The position numbers were made by a program, and so were the translations under genes. The notes below the pieces were generated by a model. The model ran no database searches. It saw only the letters and a list, made by a program, of their open reading frames with translations, and was not told the origin of the DNA. A stretch of 61,931 nucleotides of DNA from Natrinema limicola JCM 13563 (lineage in GTDB: Archaea > Halobacteriota > Halobacteria > Halobacteriales > Natrialbaceae), in assembly GCF_000337475.1 (NCBI RefSeq), contig NZ_AOIT01000027.1, forward strand, positions 17,011 through 78,941. The letters run 5' to 3'. Positions 15,211 to 24,294 of this stretch are shown here, one piece after another (the first letter of the stretch is position 1; every line of letters begins with the position of its first letter).

Positions 15211-16641
15211 ATGACGACGGCCCGCGTTCGCGGCATCTACACGACGGCGGTTACCCAGCTATTGAGCGAGGCCGATTTCGAAGTCGTTCAGGCCTCCGAC
15301 CCGATTCGGGAGCGGTTCGACCAGTCGTTCGACACCGTGCCGGCCGACGTCTCGATCGAGACCACCCGCGACCGGCAGGGCGTCGAGGTGTCGGGCGATC
15401 CCAACGCGGTCGAGATGGCCATGGCCGAACTCGAGGGGCTTGCGATCGATACCTTCCGCTGGGACGACGCTGTCGCTCGTGGCGCGGTCTTCGATGCCGA
15501 AGTACTTGATGCCGACGGCGGCAGCGGTGCCGTCGTTGCCCTTGGCGACGGCCGGCGGGGCTATCTCAGCTACGACGACGTCGATGGCTACGTCGAGGCC
15601 GGCAATCGCTACCGGGTGCAGGTCACCGAGCCCACACCGCCATGGGACGACGACCGACCACTCGTGCGGCCGACCCTCGAGGTGCAGGGCGGGCTCTGTA
15701 CCCTTTCGCGGGACCGGAGCGGCGTCTCGGCGGCGATGCGCGGTGAGCGCGCGGACGAACTCGTCGGCATGACCGACCTCCTCTCGGTCGACGTGCCTGA
15801 CGGCTGGGGAATCCGCTGGCAACACGCCGCGGCTGATGCGGACCTCGAAGCGATGGGCACGGCCCTCGAGGACGCGGCGAATCGCGCGCGCCTGTTCGAG
15901 GACGAACTCGCCGATGCACCCGACGAACCGGGCGAACCGGCGCTGCTCGCCGCTCCCCAGCGAACCGCGTGGGGCTGGTTCGGCCGCCAGTCCCGATTCG
16001 CGCTCGATGGAGTCCGCCGGCACGTGGAGACGACGATGCCGGGCCACCACCGGACGAAGGCAGCCGATCGCGCCGCGAGCGCGGCGGTCGACTTCGCGGA
16101 GGCAGTCTGTGGATCGGCCGACGATGCCGCGGCTGGCGATGACTTCCCGTTTGCAGCCGTCACGCGTCAGTTCGGCCCCACGACCGGCGATCGTCTCGAG
16201 ATCGGCCACGGCAAACCCGACGGTCGACGCATCTCGCTCGGTCGCGGCGAGGTCACCGACTGGGACCCCGAGGGCAAGCTCACGCTCGAGCGCTCGATGC
16301 GCGGGGGCGGCAGCTACGACGCGCTCGGCACTCCCAAAGACGACGGCGACGTGGCCGTGACGAAGTTCCGCGAGGGCCGGTGGTGGTATCCGACGACCTA
16401 CAAGGCTGCCGACGGCACGTCGAAGGGGACCTACGTCAACGTCTGTACGCCGGTCGAACTCTTCCCCGACTACGTGCGGTATGTCGACCTCTACGTCGAC
16501 GTGATCCGCCAGCCTGATGGAACGGTCGAGATCGTCGACGCCGACGAACTCGAGGACGCTGTCGATGCCGGGCTGGTGTCGGACGAACTGGCTGCAAAAG
16601 CCATGGATGTCGCGGAAGCCGTCGAGCGCGCGCTCTCGTAG
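15211..16641 (+). CDS. fau-1: Ribonuclease FAU-1 (RNase E/G-like, DUF402 domain)
   Basis: A 476-residue protein of the archaeal FAU-1 family. Pyrococcus FAU-1 binds AU-rich RNA and takes part in 5S rRNA processing. The N-terminal half (about 1-280) resembles the S1/RNase E-G fold, with RGYLSYDDVDGYVEAGNRY. The C-terminal half (about 330-475) is a DUF402 domain with FREGRWWYPTTYKA, GTYVNVCTPVELFPD and YVDLYVDVI. A purine-rich GGAGGGG precedes the ATG, supporting this start over the longer in-frame extension. Cytoplasmic, presumably acting in RNA maturation. Confidence 0.88.
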   Translation: MTTARVRGIYTTAVTQLLSEADFEVVQASDPIRERFDQSFDTVPADVSIETTRDRQGVEVSGDPNAVEMAMAELEGLAIDTFRWDDAVARGAVFDAEVLDADGGSGAVVALGDGRRGYLSYDDVDGYVEAGNRYRVQVTEPTPPWDDDRPLVRPTLEVQGGLCTLSRDRSGVSAAMRGERADELVGMTDLLSVDVPDGWGIRWQHAAADADLEAMGTALEDAANRARLFEDELADAPDEPGEPALLAAPQRTAWGWFGRQSRFALDGVRRHVETTMPGHHRTKAADRAASAAVDFAEAVCGSADDAAAGDDFPFAAVTRQFGPTTGDRLEIGHGKPDGRRISLGRGEVTDWDPEGKLTLERSMRGGGSYDALGTPKDDGDVAVTKFREGRWWYPTTYKAADGTSKGTYVNVCTPVELFPDYVRYVDLYVDVIRQPDGTVEIVDADELEDAVDAGLVSDELAAKAMDVAEAVERALS

Positions 16642-16963
16642 GGCGGCACCGCTCAGTCTGATACAGTTGAGATCTCGTCGGGTCGGGATGCGGTCGACCT
16701 ACCAGCTCCCACGATGTTCTCTCGTTAAAACCTGTAATATCGGAACGGAATGGAGGGGGGAGGACCCTCTCTGGTCTGCAAGCCGTCCCTGATACCACTG
16801 GACAGAAGTCAATACGAAGCCGGTCGCGAATTTGTGGCCGTCCCCGCAGGTGACGGCCGCATACATGCGACGGGCTTTACGTCGTCCTGTTCGGCAGTGT
16901 GTGAAACGGGGACCGTTCGAGCCGTCGATACCGCGTCGATCCTGTGGCTCGCCGCTCGAGCCC
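16642..16963. other. Gene-free stretch holding repeat copy 2
   Basis: Between fau-1 and the convergent small zinc-finger gene. The only recognisable content is the dispersed structured repeat at 16812-16901. A 55-codon minus-strand frame (16699-16866) crosses it but has an Arg-rich composition unlike the neighbouring proteins and no matching start in the other copy. Confidence 0.5.
16812..16901. repeat. Dispersed structured repeat, copy 2
   Basis: Collinear with 1-90 at a constant offset of 16811 bases. The 9-bp stem is kept (16834-16842 with 16852-16860), with one G-T wobble in place of a G-C pair, although primary sequence differs at about 15 positions. The alternative hairpin is reduced to four pairs (16858-16861 with 16866-16869). 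Confidence 0.6.
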
Positions 16964-17098
16964 TTAGAGTGCGAAGTTGCCTTCCGTCACCGATCGTCCG
17001 CAGACCGGACAGCCGTTGGCCAGCGTCGCCGCTCGCATCGGGTCTGTAACCGTGATCGACCGCTGGCAGTCCGGACAGGTAAACTCGTATGCTGTCAT
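16964..17098 (-). CDS. 44-residue CPxCG zinc-finger microprotein
   Basis: Starts MTAYEFTCPDCQRSITV and ends with CPVCGRSVTEGNFAL. Two CPxC knuckles at residues 8-11 and 30-33 form a single four-cysteine zinc site, separated by a helix DPMRAATLANG. This resembles the haloarchaeal DUF7560-type zinc ribbons (family number by recall). No function is known. It is too short for standard ORF lists. A TATATATG-like promoter on the minus strand lies about 70 bases upstream (17165-17180). Confidence 0.72.
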   Translation of the reverse strand: MTAYEFTCPDCQRSITVTDPMRAATLANGCPVCGRSVTEGNFAL

Positions 17099-17358
17099 GG
17101 GTCTGAGTGTGCTGGCACGTCTAGAGAGACGGGACCGTTCGGGTTAGACGGGGGGCCCAGATATGGAGGGGCATATATAAGTCATCGATCCTGACGCTCG
17201 CCGCTGTCCGCAGCCAGTGTAGCCAGCTCTGTGGATTGCTCGCGATCCTGTATGCGCTTCGAATGCCGACCTGAACGCACCGGCTGAGTTACAGGACCCG
17301 TTACGAGGCCGACCGAACAGGGTAAATCGTTACGGGGTGGTATCGCATACCAGTATCT

Positions 17359-17634
17359 ATGGGTTCGCTCAACGAGGAAATGGCCGACGTGCGGTCGGAT
17401 ATCGACGACGTCAGAACACAGCTTCGGGAGGACGTTCCGGACTTTTTCGAGTTCGACGTGACGGTGGGGAACATCTCGTACAACGCCAACAGCAACAGCG
17501 TCTCCGTCACCATCGAGCCGAGCGCTCGAGCGCGGGATCAGCTCTCGGCGCAACTCGGTGGCGTCGACGTGCGGACGGACGGTAAACTCGAGTTCGAGTT
17601 CCGACTCACGGAGTCGTCGTCTCCCAACGAATAG
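17359..17634 (+). CDS. Conserved haloarchaeal hypothetical protein
   Basis: A 91-residue protein with a coiled-coil-prone N-terminus (about 4-26, NEEMADVRSDIDDVRTQLRE) followed by beta strands (DVTVGNISYNANSNSVSVTI and KLEFEFRLTES). It is not related to a function I recognise. It stands alone between the small zinc-finger gene and a convergent aldo/keto reductase gene. Confidence 0.65.
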   Translation: MGSLNEEMADVRSDIDDVRTQLREDVPDFFEFDVTVGNISYNANSNSVSVTIEPSARARDQLSAQLGGVDVRTDGKLEFEFRLTESSSPNE

Positions 17635-17679
17635 CGACGTCCACGGGCGTGACCGCTCGAGTCTGTCGCAGTGGCTCGA

Positions 17680-18741
17680 TCAGTCAGCCGCGAGTTTGTC
17701 CAGTCCGGCGGACTCGATGTCTTCGCCGTCGACCGACGAGCGTAGCGCGTCCATGCCGTCGTCGCGGTCGATGCCGAAGTCGTTCGCGTAGAGGTCTGCG
17801 ACGCGATCCATCTCTTCGTCGGAGAGCTTTGGCACGTCGCTTGCGGCTGCCCACTCGTCGATGTCCGCTTTCGTGCGGAACGTCGGGGTGACGGTCGCGA
17901 CGGGGTCGTGGGAGAGTAGCCACGCGATCGACGCCTGTCCCATCGTGCGCTCGCCGTCACGCTCTAAGAAGCGCAGTTGCTCGAGTTTCTCCCAGCCGGT
18001 CTCGTACCACTCGTCGGGGCGGAAGCCGCGGTGGTCGCCCTCCTCGAGTTCGGTCTCGGGCGTGACCTGTTCGTTGAGGATGCCCGAGGAGTGTGGCACG
18101 CGGGGGATCAGGCTGGTCGACGAGCCGGTCCGCTCGATCGTCTCGAGGAAGTGGTTGCCGACCTCCTGTTCTAAGACGTTCCAGACGAGTTGCACGGAGT
18201 CGAACTCCTCTTCGATGGCGAGGTCGCCCTCGGCGAGCCAGCCGATCGAGGGGCCCAGTGCGAGGCCGGTGGCGTCGATCTTGCCCTCTTCTTCGAGTTC
18301 GTCGAGCAACTCGAGGACGTCGGGCGTGATCTCGTCGACGTCGGCGTTGTGCAGTTGGAGCACGTCGACGGAGTCCATCTCGAGGCGATCTAAGCTCTTC
18401 TCGACGGCCTCCCGGAGATACTCGGGGTTCATCTCCTTGGGGAGTTCGCCGTGGCCGGCCTGTGGGTTGTTGTAGAAGTCATAGCCGACCTTGGTCGCGA
18501 TGGTCACCTCGTCGCGGACCTCGGCCAGTGCCTGCCCGACCAGTTCCTCGCTGTGGCCGTGGCCGTAGACGTCGCCCGTATCGAAGTAGGTGATCCCCTG
18601 CTCGACCGCGTACTGGAGCATTTCGATGGCGTCGTCTTCGGAGCGGTCGCCCCACCAGTCGGTACCGACGGTCCATGCGCCGAAGCCGACTTCGCTGACC
18701 TCGACTCCGGACTCGCCGAGTTCGCTGTGTTGCATACTCAT
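17680..18741 (-). CDS. Aldo/keto reductase
   Basis: A 353-residue TIM-barrel NADPH-dependent oxidoreductase. Visible are GFGAWTVGTDWWG near the N-terminus, the catalytic Asp-Tyr region ITYFDTGDVYGHGHSEELVG (about 51-70), the catalytic Lys in IATKVGYD, and the substrate-loop strand DVLQLHNAD, where the family's catalytic His is present. The C-terminal part holds the cofactor-binding TPTFRTKADIDEWA. It belongs to the AKR11/12-like branch common in haloarchaea; physiological substrate unknown. An alternative start is the ATG two codons downstream (18735), which matches homologues slightly better. Confidence 0.88.
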   Translation of the reverse strand: MSMQHSELGESGVEVSEVGFGAWTVGTDWWGDRSEDDAIEMLQYAVEQGITYFDTGDVYGHGHSEELVGQALAEVRDEVTIATKVGYDFYNNPQAGHGELPKEMNPEYLREAVEKSLDRLEMDSVDVLQLHNADVDEITPDVLELLDELEEEGKIDATGLALGPSIGWLAEGDLAIEEEFDSVQLVWNVLEQEVGNHFLETIERTGSSTSLIPRVPHSSGILNEQVTPETELEEGDHRGFRPDEWYETGWEKLEQLRFLERDGERTMGQASIAWLLSHDPVATVTPTFRTKADIDEWAAASDVPKLSDEEMDRVADLYANDFGIDRDDGMDALRSSVDGEDIESAGLDKLAAD

Positions 18742-18857
18742 CTCTTTGGAGCGGGAGAACTTAGGGTGACCGGAACGCTCGAATTTCGTGTCGAACCGGT
18801 TTGGCCGTCAGTCCTGTGAGGCGAATCGCTCTTGGGTGTCGGTTGAGACGTATTCGT

Positions 18858-19073
18858 ATGTCCAGTTCTCGCCGCGACTCGCGCGATCCCAGATGGGTCC
18901 TGCTCGCCGTCCTCCTTGGCAGCCTGTCGCTTGCCCTCCTCGCTGTGAGCCGACTCGAGATTCCGAGAGACCGACTTTCGGTTGGCGCAGTGCTCGTCGG
19001 GACGTTGCTGGTCGTCGGCACGCTTGCATTGCCCGCGTTGCTCTTTGCTGGGTGGCAGTCCGGTCAGGAGTAA
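18858..19073 (+). CDS. Small two-helix membrane protein
   Basis: A 71-residue protein: an Arg-rich N-terminus MSSSRRDSRDPR, a helix at about 13-30 (VLLAVLLGSLSLALLAV), a short polar loop, and a second helix at about 42-64. The basic N-terminus predicts an inside orientation. Function unknown. It is divergent from the aldo/keto reductase gene. Confidence 0.55.
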   Translation: MSSSRRDSRDPRWVLLAVLLGSLSLALLAVSRLEIPRDRLSVGAVLVGTLLVVGTLALPALLFAGWQSGQE

Positions 19074-19173
19074 GAACTTATCAGAACAACCCAGTAACAC
19101 GCACGTTAGTTGGTCCGGCAACCACGGACGCACAACCGAACCCCTATGAACTCGGCGGGCAATACGTCGGGGT

Positions 19174-20073
19174 ATGACAAAGCGGTACGTGTCGCTCCCC
19201 GAGGAGGCAGAAACGGGGATGCGCGAGTTTATCGATGAGGTCGACCGACGGCTCTCGAGCGACGAGGACACCTGCTCGGTCGTCGAGGACGTTCTGATCG
19301 ACCTCTCGGGCGACCGCGAGGCCTACGAACGCTGGCAGCGCGGCGAGTCGGTGCCGCCAGCCGAACGCATCCGCCTGCAAAGCTACGATCCCTGTAATAC
19401 GACCTTAGAGAGCGAATACTACGCCGAGAAAGACGAGGCGGCGTTCCGCCGCTCCAAGCACCTCCAGTGGCTCTGGCGGCAGTTCGACAGCCTGCCGATC
19501 GCGGACAACGTCGAGTTCGCGCTTCGGTTCCGGCGGATGCTCGCCGATCACCTCTTCGAGGACTGTGGCGACAACTGCCGCTTTTTCAAGGGCATTACGT
19601 TCACTTACGGCCACAACATCACGATCGGGGACAACGTCGTCGTTCACGACGACGTCCACTTGGACGACCGGGGAAAGCTGACGATCGGCGATCGCGTCTC
19701 GATCTCCGACGGTGTCCACATCTACAGCCACGACCACGACGTCGTTGACCAGACAGAGGTACGTAACTACCACACGATCGTCGAGGACGACGTCCGACTC
19801 ACCTACGACGCGATGGTCCGCGCCGGCTGTAAGGTCGGCGAGAACGCCGTCGTCGGCGCACGCGGCATCGTCCAGAACGACGTTCCCGCCCACCACATCG
19901 CCATCGGGATGCCCGCCAAAAGCGTCAAGATCAAACCCGGCTGGGAAGACGTCGCGACCCCGATCGACGAGGCCGGCGTCAACCGGCAGGACGAACGCCA
20001 CCTCGAGTACGACCTGCCCGACGACCTCGAGGTCTTCGACGAGTTCGGCCGTGACTTACAGCCGCCCCAGTAG
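19174..20073 (+). CDS. Left-handed beta-helix acyltransferase (maltose acetyltransferase-like)
   Basis: A 299-residue protein whose middle (about 130-250) carries hexapeptide repeats of the LbH acetyltransferase fold: ITFTYGHNITIGDNVVVHDD, LTIGDRVSISDGVHI, and the capping HHIAIGMPAKSVKIKPG. A His-rich loop YSHDHDVVDQ supplies the likely catalytic His. The N-terminal 120 residues are helical and longer than in bacterial Maa, a haloarchaeal trait. It probably transfers acetyl from acetyl-CoA to a sugar or nucleotide-sugar hydroxyl; the acceptor is unknown. Confidence 0.85.
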   Translation: MTKRYVSLPEEAETGMREFIDEVDRRLSSDEDTCSVVEDVLIDLSGDREAYERWQRGESVPPAERIRLQSYDPCNTTLESEYYAEKDEAAFRRSKHLQWLWRQFDSLPIADNVEFALRFRRMLADHLFEDCGDNCRFFKGITFTYGHNITIGDNVVVHDDVHLDDRGKLTIGDRVSISDGVHIYSHDHDVVDQTEVRNYHTIVEDDVRLTYDAMVRAGCKVGENAVVGARGIVQNDVPAHHIAIGMPAKSVKIKPGWEDVATPIDEAGVNRQDERHLEYDLPDDLEVFDEFGRDLQPPQ

Positions 20074-20147
20074 TTCTCGTCGACCTGACTCTCGTCAGCC
20101 CCGACAGCGGGGAATATCCAAGTGCCTCGAGACCGTATCGCACACTG

Positions 20148-20474
20148 ATGGCACTCTGGGGCTGGCTCATCGGCTATGTCGCGCTGTTTGCCCTGCTCCA
20201 CCTGTTACTGTACTACCTGTACGTCCGGCGCAGCGACGGCGAGAACGAGCGAACGCCGTCGTTTGCCGATCCCAACCACGCGAGTCTTCGATCGTCGCCC
20301 GGTCCTGATCGCTATCCGCGTGCCACGGACGAGGGACACGATGCTGACTGGGATCACGACGCTGATCGCGAGTTCGACGGGGAGACGATCTGCTGTCCCC
20401 ACTGTGGCGCACCCAACGAGGCCGATCAGACGTTTACGTACTGCTGGAACTGTGCGTCGGGCTTGCGCCGGTGA
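20148..20474 (+). CDS. Membrane-anchored zinc-ribbon protein (DUF7577-like)
   Basis: 108 residues: one N-terminal membrane helix (about 3-25, WLIGYVALFALLHLLLYYLY), an acidic disordered linker, and a C-terminal zinc ribbon CCPHCGAPN...YCWNCASGLRR. The arrangement matches a widespread haloarchaeal family with the ribbon on the cytoplasmic side. Function unknown. Confidence 0.75.
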   Translation: MALWGWLIGYVALFALLHLLLYYLYVRRSDGENERTPSFADPNHASLRSSPGPDRYPRATDEGHDADWDHDADREFDGETICCPHCGAPNEADQTFTYCWNCASGLRR

Positions 20475-20509
20475 ACGGCAGTAACGCGGCTGCCGATCGA
20501 ACCGGTTTT

Positions 20510-21262
20510 TTATTCTGCCAGCGCCGTCGCAAGCCGATCGAGGTGATCGACGCCGACGACGGCGACGGCCGTCCCCGGTTCCGAGCGGATCTCTGCGAGT
20601 CGCTCGATCATACAGCGCTCGCGCGTTTCGTCTCGGTACGCTAGAGTGGTACCGTCGGTGTCGACGCTGCCAAGCAGCGCCTGAATGCTGGCGACATGGG
20701 CGCGCTCGTGGGCGGCCTGTCGATCCGGCGAATCCTCGTGATCGACATCGTATTCGACCGTGTCGCCGGGAATGACGGTCATCGACGTCGCGTGGGTCAG
20801 CGTCGCGGCGATCCGATAGGTGAGTGCATCACGGGTCGCGTTGCCGACACTCGAGAGGACACGTCGCGCCGTCGCGGGCGAGACACGGTCGGCGACCAGT
20901 CGCGTGACGAGCCGGCGGAGGAACGACCAGTTCGGGGCGTCGATGCCGACGGCCTCGGCGTCGGGGGCAGCGCGGATCGCTGCGCTCATCTCGCCGCCGA
21001 ACCGCGGCGGCGTCGGATCGTCGGCGTCACCGTTGCGGCCGTAGACGCGGTACAGCGGCATCGCAACGGGCGGTAACTCGAGTGCAAGCGTCGCCGGCTC
21101 GACGTGTTCCAAGACGCGTTCGACGCGGGCGACGCTGGCGGGATGGTCGTGGACGACGCCGATCAACACGAGATCGCCGGTCGTGTCGGGAAGTCGGCGG
21201 CAGAACTGGGCGGTGATCCGAGGATCGTCGAACGATTCGGCGAACGAGGGGGACTCGTCCAT
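20510..21262 (-). CDS. TraB/GumN-like family protein
   Basis: A 250-residue protein with TraB-family landmarks: LVLIGVVHDHPASVARVERV near the N-terminus (usually GTxHxS), ATLALELPPVAMP (the conserved ELP/ELD strand), and the C-terminal GTAVAVVGVDHLDRLATAL (usually GxxHxxG). The fold is linked to the TIKI/TraB metalloprotease-like superfamily, known from conjugation and Wnt inhibition in other organisms; archaeal function is unknown. Unlike many TraB proteins it has no C-terminal membrane helices. Confidence 0.75.
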   Translation of the reverse strand: MDESPSFAESFDDPRITAQFCRRLPDTTGDLVLIGVVHDHPASVARVERVLEHVEPATLALELPPVAMPLYRVYGRNGDADDPTPPRFGGEMSAAIRAAPDAEAVGIDAPNWSFLRRLVTRLVADRVSPATARRVLSSVGNATRDALTYRIAATLTHATSMTVIPGDTVEYDVDHEDSPDRQAAHERAHVASIQALLGSVDTDGTTLAYRDETRERCMIERLAEIRSEPGTAVAVVGVDHLDRLATALAE

Positions 21263-21568
21263 TGCTCATAGAGTAATACGTGACTACCGCTATAACGCTT
21301 CCGTTGTATTGACTCGGATTCGAGTTGTGATTGGTCCTGGTGCTGACGGAACCGCCAGCGTCGTAGCTGGCGCTCGAGTGACCTAATAAAAACACTCTGT
21401 CACTGACCGATTGGGAACGAGTAACGACCGACTTCAGCCGAGCGAAACCGTCGACATCGTCCCGCACTGCCACGGTTTTCCTCGATCAACGACCGCACAG
21501 GCTGCGATCGGAGTGTGAGAGAATAGGGAAATATTTATATAGAATCACAATCAATCACTCGACCGACT
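21263..21568. other. Divergent intergenic region upstream of the thermosome gene
   Basis: 306 bases between the start of the TraB-like gene and the thermosome gene. It contains a perfect small hairpin (GCCAGCG around 21352 with CGCTGGC) and the strong TATA box listed separately. No gene is seen. Confidence 0.4.
21525..21542 (+). promoter_or_regulatory. Strong TATA/BRE promoter of the thermosome gene
   Basis: Purine-rich BRE-like GGGAAA followed by TATTTATATA (TATA centred near 21536), about 32 bases before the ATG. Predicted transcription start lies only a few bases from the start codon. Haloarchaeal chaperonin genes are heat-inducible from such core promoters; induction here is inferred. 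Confidence 0.6.
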
Positions 21569-23233
21569 ATGAGTCAGCGAATGCAGCAGGGTCAGCCGAT
21601 GATCGTAATGAGCGAGGACTCCCAGCGCGTCAAGGACAAGGACGCGCAGGATTACAACATCAGCGCCGCCCGTGCGGTCGCTGAAGCAGTCCGTTCGACA
21701 CTCGGCCCGAAAGGGATGGACAAGATGCTCGTCGACTCCATGGGATCGGTGACGATCACCAACGACGGCGTCACCATCCTCAAGGAGATGGACATCGACA
21801 ACCCGACGGCCGAGATGATCATCGAAGTCGCCGAAACGCAGGAAGACGAAGCCGGCGACGGCACCACGACGGCCGTCGCGATCGCCGGTGAACTCCTCAA
21901 GAACGCCGAGGACCTCCTCGAGCAGGACATCCACCCGACGGCGATCATCAAGGGCTTCCACCTCGCCAGCGAGCAGGCCCGTGAGGAGATCGACGACATC
22001 GCGACCGACATCGACACCAGCGACGAGGAGGTCCTCCGCAAGACCGCTGAAACCTCGATGACCGGCAAGGGCACCGAGGTCAACAAGGAGTATCTCGCCG
22101 AACTCATCGTCGAGGCCGTCCGCCAGGTCACCGTCGAGAACGAAGACGGCGAGAACGTCGTCGACCTCGAGTTCTTAAACATCGAGACCCAGACCGGCCG
22201 CAGCGCCGGCGAGTCCGACCTGCTCGAGGGCGGCATCGTGGACAAAGACCCTGTCCACGACAACATGCCCACGTCGGCCGAAGACGCCGACATCCTGCTG
22301 CTCAACGAGGCCATCGAAGTCGAAGAAACCGACATCGACACCGAGGTTTCCGTTACGGACCCCGACCAGCTCCAGCAGTTCTTAGACCGCGAGGAGAAAC
22401 AGCTTCAGGAGAAGGTCGACACGATCGCCGACCTCGGTGCTGACGTCGTCTTCTGCCAGAAGGGCATCGACGACCTCGCCCAGCACTACCTCGCCAAGGA
22501 AGGCATCCTCGCAGTCCGCCGCGCCAAGAAGTCCGACCTCGAGTTCCTCAAGGAAATCGTCAGCGCGAACATCGTCTCCGACCTCGAGAGCGCCGAGGAG
22601 GACGACCTCGGCTTCGGTGACGTGACCCGCGACGACGAGGACGAACTCTTCTACGTCGAGGGCGAGGACGCCCACGGCGTCACCCTCCTGCTGCGTGGCT
22701 CGACCGAGCATGTCGTCGACGAACTCGAGCGCGGCGTCAACGACGCACTCGACGTCGTCGCCCAGACTGTCTCCGACGGCCGCGTCCTCGCGGGCGGCGG
22801 TGCCATCGAGGTCGAACTCGCCTCGCGACTCCGTGACTACGCTGACTCCGTCTCCGGTCGCGAGCAACTCGCCGTCGAGGCCTTTGCCGACTCGCTCGAG
22901 CTCGTCCCGCGCGTGCTCGCTGAGAACGCGGGCCTCGACTCGATCGACACGCTGGTCGACCTGCGTGCGGCCCACGACGACGGCGACGTCGAAGCCGGCC
23001 TGAACGTCTTCACGGGCGACGTCGAGGACACCTTCGAGTCCGGCGTCGTCGAACCGGCCCACGCCAAAGAGCAGGCCGTCACCTCCGCTGCCGAAGCGGC
23101 CAACCTCGTGCTCAAAATCGACGACATCATCTCCGCCGGCGACCTGTCGACTGACAAGGGCGACGACGAGGAAGGCGCACCCGGTGCCGGCGGCATGGGC
23201 GGCATGGGTGGCGGCATGGGCGGCATGATGTAA
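21569..23233 (+). CDS. thsA: Thermosome (group II chaperonin) subunit
   Basis: A 554-residue CCT/thermosome subunit that folds proteins inside a two-ring ATP-driven cage. Motifs are intact: TLGPKGMDKMLVDSMG, ITNDGVTILKEMD, the nucleotide-binding GDGTTTAVAIAGELL, the apical VDKDPVHDNMP region, and GGGAIEVELASRLRDYA. The C-terminus is a Gly-Met tail (GGMGGMGGGMGGMM), as in many haloarchaeal subunits and GroEL. Haloarchaea usually have two or three paralogues; which one this is cannot be decided from this window. The symbol is tentative. It is followed by a dense hairpin array. Confidence 0.95.
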   Translation: MSQRMQQGQPMIVMSEDSQRVKDKDAQDYNISAARAVAEAVRSTLGPKGMDKMLVDSMGSVTITNDGVTILKEMDIDNPTAEMIIEVAETQEDEAGDGTTTAVAIAGELLKNAEDLLEQDIHPTAIIKGFHLASEQAREEIDDIATDIDTSDEEVLRKTAETSMTGKGTEVNKEYLAELIVEAVRQVTVENEDGENVVDLEFLNIETQTGRSAGESDLLEGGIVDKDPVHDNMPTSAEDADILLLNEAIEVEETDIDTEVSVTDPDQLQQFLDREEKQLQEKVDTIADLGADVVFCQKGIDDLAQHYLAKEGILAVRRAKKSDLEFLKEIVSANIVSDLESAEEDDLGFGDVTRDDEDELFYVEGEDAHGVTLLLRGSTEHVVDELERGVNDALDVVAQTVSDGRVLAGGGAIEVELASRLRDYADSVSGREQLAVEAFADSLELVPRVLAENAGLDSIDTLVDLRAAHDDGDVEAGLNVFTGDVEDTFESGVVEPAHAKEQAVTSAAEAANLVLKIDDIISAGDLSTDKGDDEEGAPGAGGMGGMGGGMGGMM

Positions 23234-23560
23234 GAGCGGTTCGGAACGAACGCAGTGAGTGAGAACCGCTGAAAGCGAGCGGGGAACGGAGTGACCCGCG
23301 AGCTAAACCTAAATTTTGCTCTGTCGTTCGAGAGAGCTTCGCTCTCTCGTGATGACGAAAGGCGCGAAGCGCCTTTCGAACCACGGGCCGCCGAAGGCGG
23401 CCCTCGGCAAAATTTAGTATAAAATCACTCCTCGCTCCCGGGCTCACGGCTATCGCCGTTCGCCATCCCGCGGCGCGAAGCGCCGCGCCTTGGTCGCTCG
23501 TCGGCCCGAGCGCCGTACGCTCACGGGCTTTGCCCGTTCACGCCCGCGCTCGGTGAACGG
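23234..23560. repeat. Array of perfect hairpins downstream of the thermosome gene
   Basis: At least five perfect inverted repeats with three-base loops in 330 bases: 23330-23348 (8-bp stem, TTC loop), 23356-23378 (10 bp, GAA), 23385-23403 (8 bp, GAA), 23469-23487 (8 bp, GAA) and 23523-23537 (6 bp, TTT). The first three are enclosed by an 11-bp outer inverted repeat (23309-23319 with 23407-23417, CTAAATTTTGC), forming a four-way junction-like unit. The remaining bases to 23703 show no gene. Confidence 0.75.
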
Positions 23561-23703
23561 CGTCACTCGGGTTCTTCGAACCGCTCGCTCGCCGACAGTT
23601 GCTCGGACAGCGTTCACTGCAGACATCTGCTTTTGTTCGCTCGCGAGGAGCGCCGTAGTGTTGCCACTGCTTGCAGTCGGAGTATTCGAAAAGGACCGTC
23701 TGT

Positions 23704-24168
23704 TTACGCTTCCTCGTCGACCTCGAGTTCGAACTGCTCGTTCTCGGAGACAGCGTTGAGAACGACGCTGGTGTTCGAGGCTTTGATATCGGGGTCGGTC
23801 AGCAACTCTTTGATCTGATCGTTCATGCCGTCGGTGTTTTCGAACTTGCCGATGGCGATCACGTCGTAGTCGCCAGTGACCTCGTAGACGCTGGTCATCT
23901 GGCGGTGGTCGCGTAGCGTGTCGGTGACGTCGGGCAGGGCATTCCCCTCGACTTGCAACTGGATGACGGCGGTTACGTCGTAGCCAACCGCGTCGTAATC
24001 GACGCGGGGGGTATAGCCCTCGATAACACCTTCTTCCTCGAGATCGGAGAGGTGATTCGAGACGGTCGTCACGGAGACGTCGAGATCCTCGGCGAGGCTG
24101 CGCAGGCTCGCCCGACCGTCGCCGAGAAGTGCATTCACTAGTTTTGCATCGAGATTTTCGTACGTCAT
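23704..24168 (-). CDS. lrp: Lrp/AsnC-family transcriptional regulator
   Basis: A 154-residue regulator. The N-terminal winged helix-turn-helix (about 5-55) includes [19 protein letters not shown] and [20 protein letters not shown]. The C-terminal RAM/AsnC effector domain (about 70-150) includes VIQLQVEG and [16 protein letters not shown]. It is divergent from glnA with 126 bp between starts, an arrangement I recall as common in haloarchaea, suggesting control of glutamine synthesis and possibly of itself. The ATG at 24168 is chosen; a GTG directly precedes it. Confidence 0.9.
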   Translation of the reverse strand: MTYENLDAKLVNALLGDGRASLRSLAEDLDVSVTTVSNHLSDLEEEGVIEGYTPRVDYDAVGYDVTAVIQLQVEGNALPDVTDTLRDHRQMTSVYEVTGDYDVIAIGKFENTDGMNDQIKELLTDPDIKASNTSVVLNAVSENEQFELEVDEEA

Positions 24169-24294
24169 CACATCGACTCACTCATTGAAGCCTTTAGAAC
24201 TTTACGAATATGCAGTTTGGGGCGGGAGAGAGAAGATTTGCTCAGAACAGTAGTGTTTTAGTAAGCGGGTTACGAGAATACGACGACGAGAAAG
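24169..24294. promoter_or_regulatory. Divergent lrp/glnA control region
   Basis: 126 bases holding both core promoters. Toward glnA a TTTTAGTAAG box lies around 24255-24264. Toward lrp a TTCTAAAG-type box lies around 24187-24196 on the minus strand. This is the expected place for Lrp binding, which is inference. Confidence 0.45.

Noticed and set aside
16699-16866. 55-codon minus-strand frame crossing repeat copy 2
   Set aside because: The matching frame in copy 1 lacks the start codon, changes between copies alter residues freely, and composition is basic.
21652-22341. 229-codon minus-strand frame opposite the thermosome gene
   Set aside because: Ser/Thr/Met-rich antisense translation; the coding strand is certain.
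23234-23703. Possible CRISPR array behind the thermosome gene
   Set aside because: The repeats are palindromes of different sequence and spacing, without equal-length spacers or cas genes.
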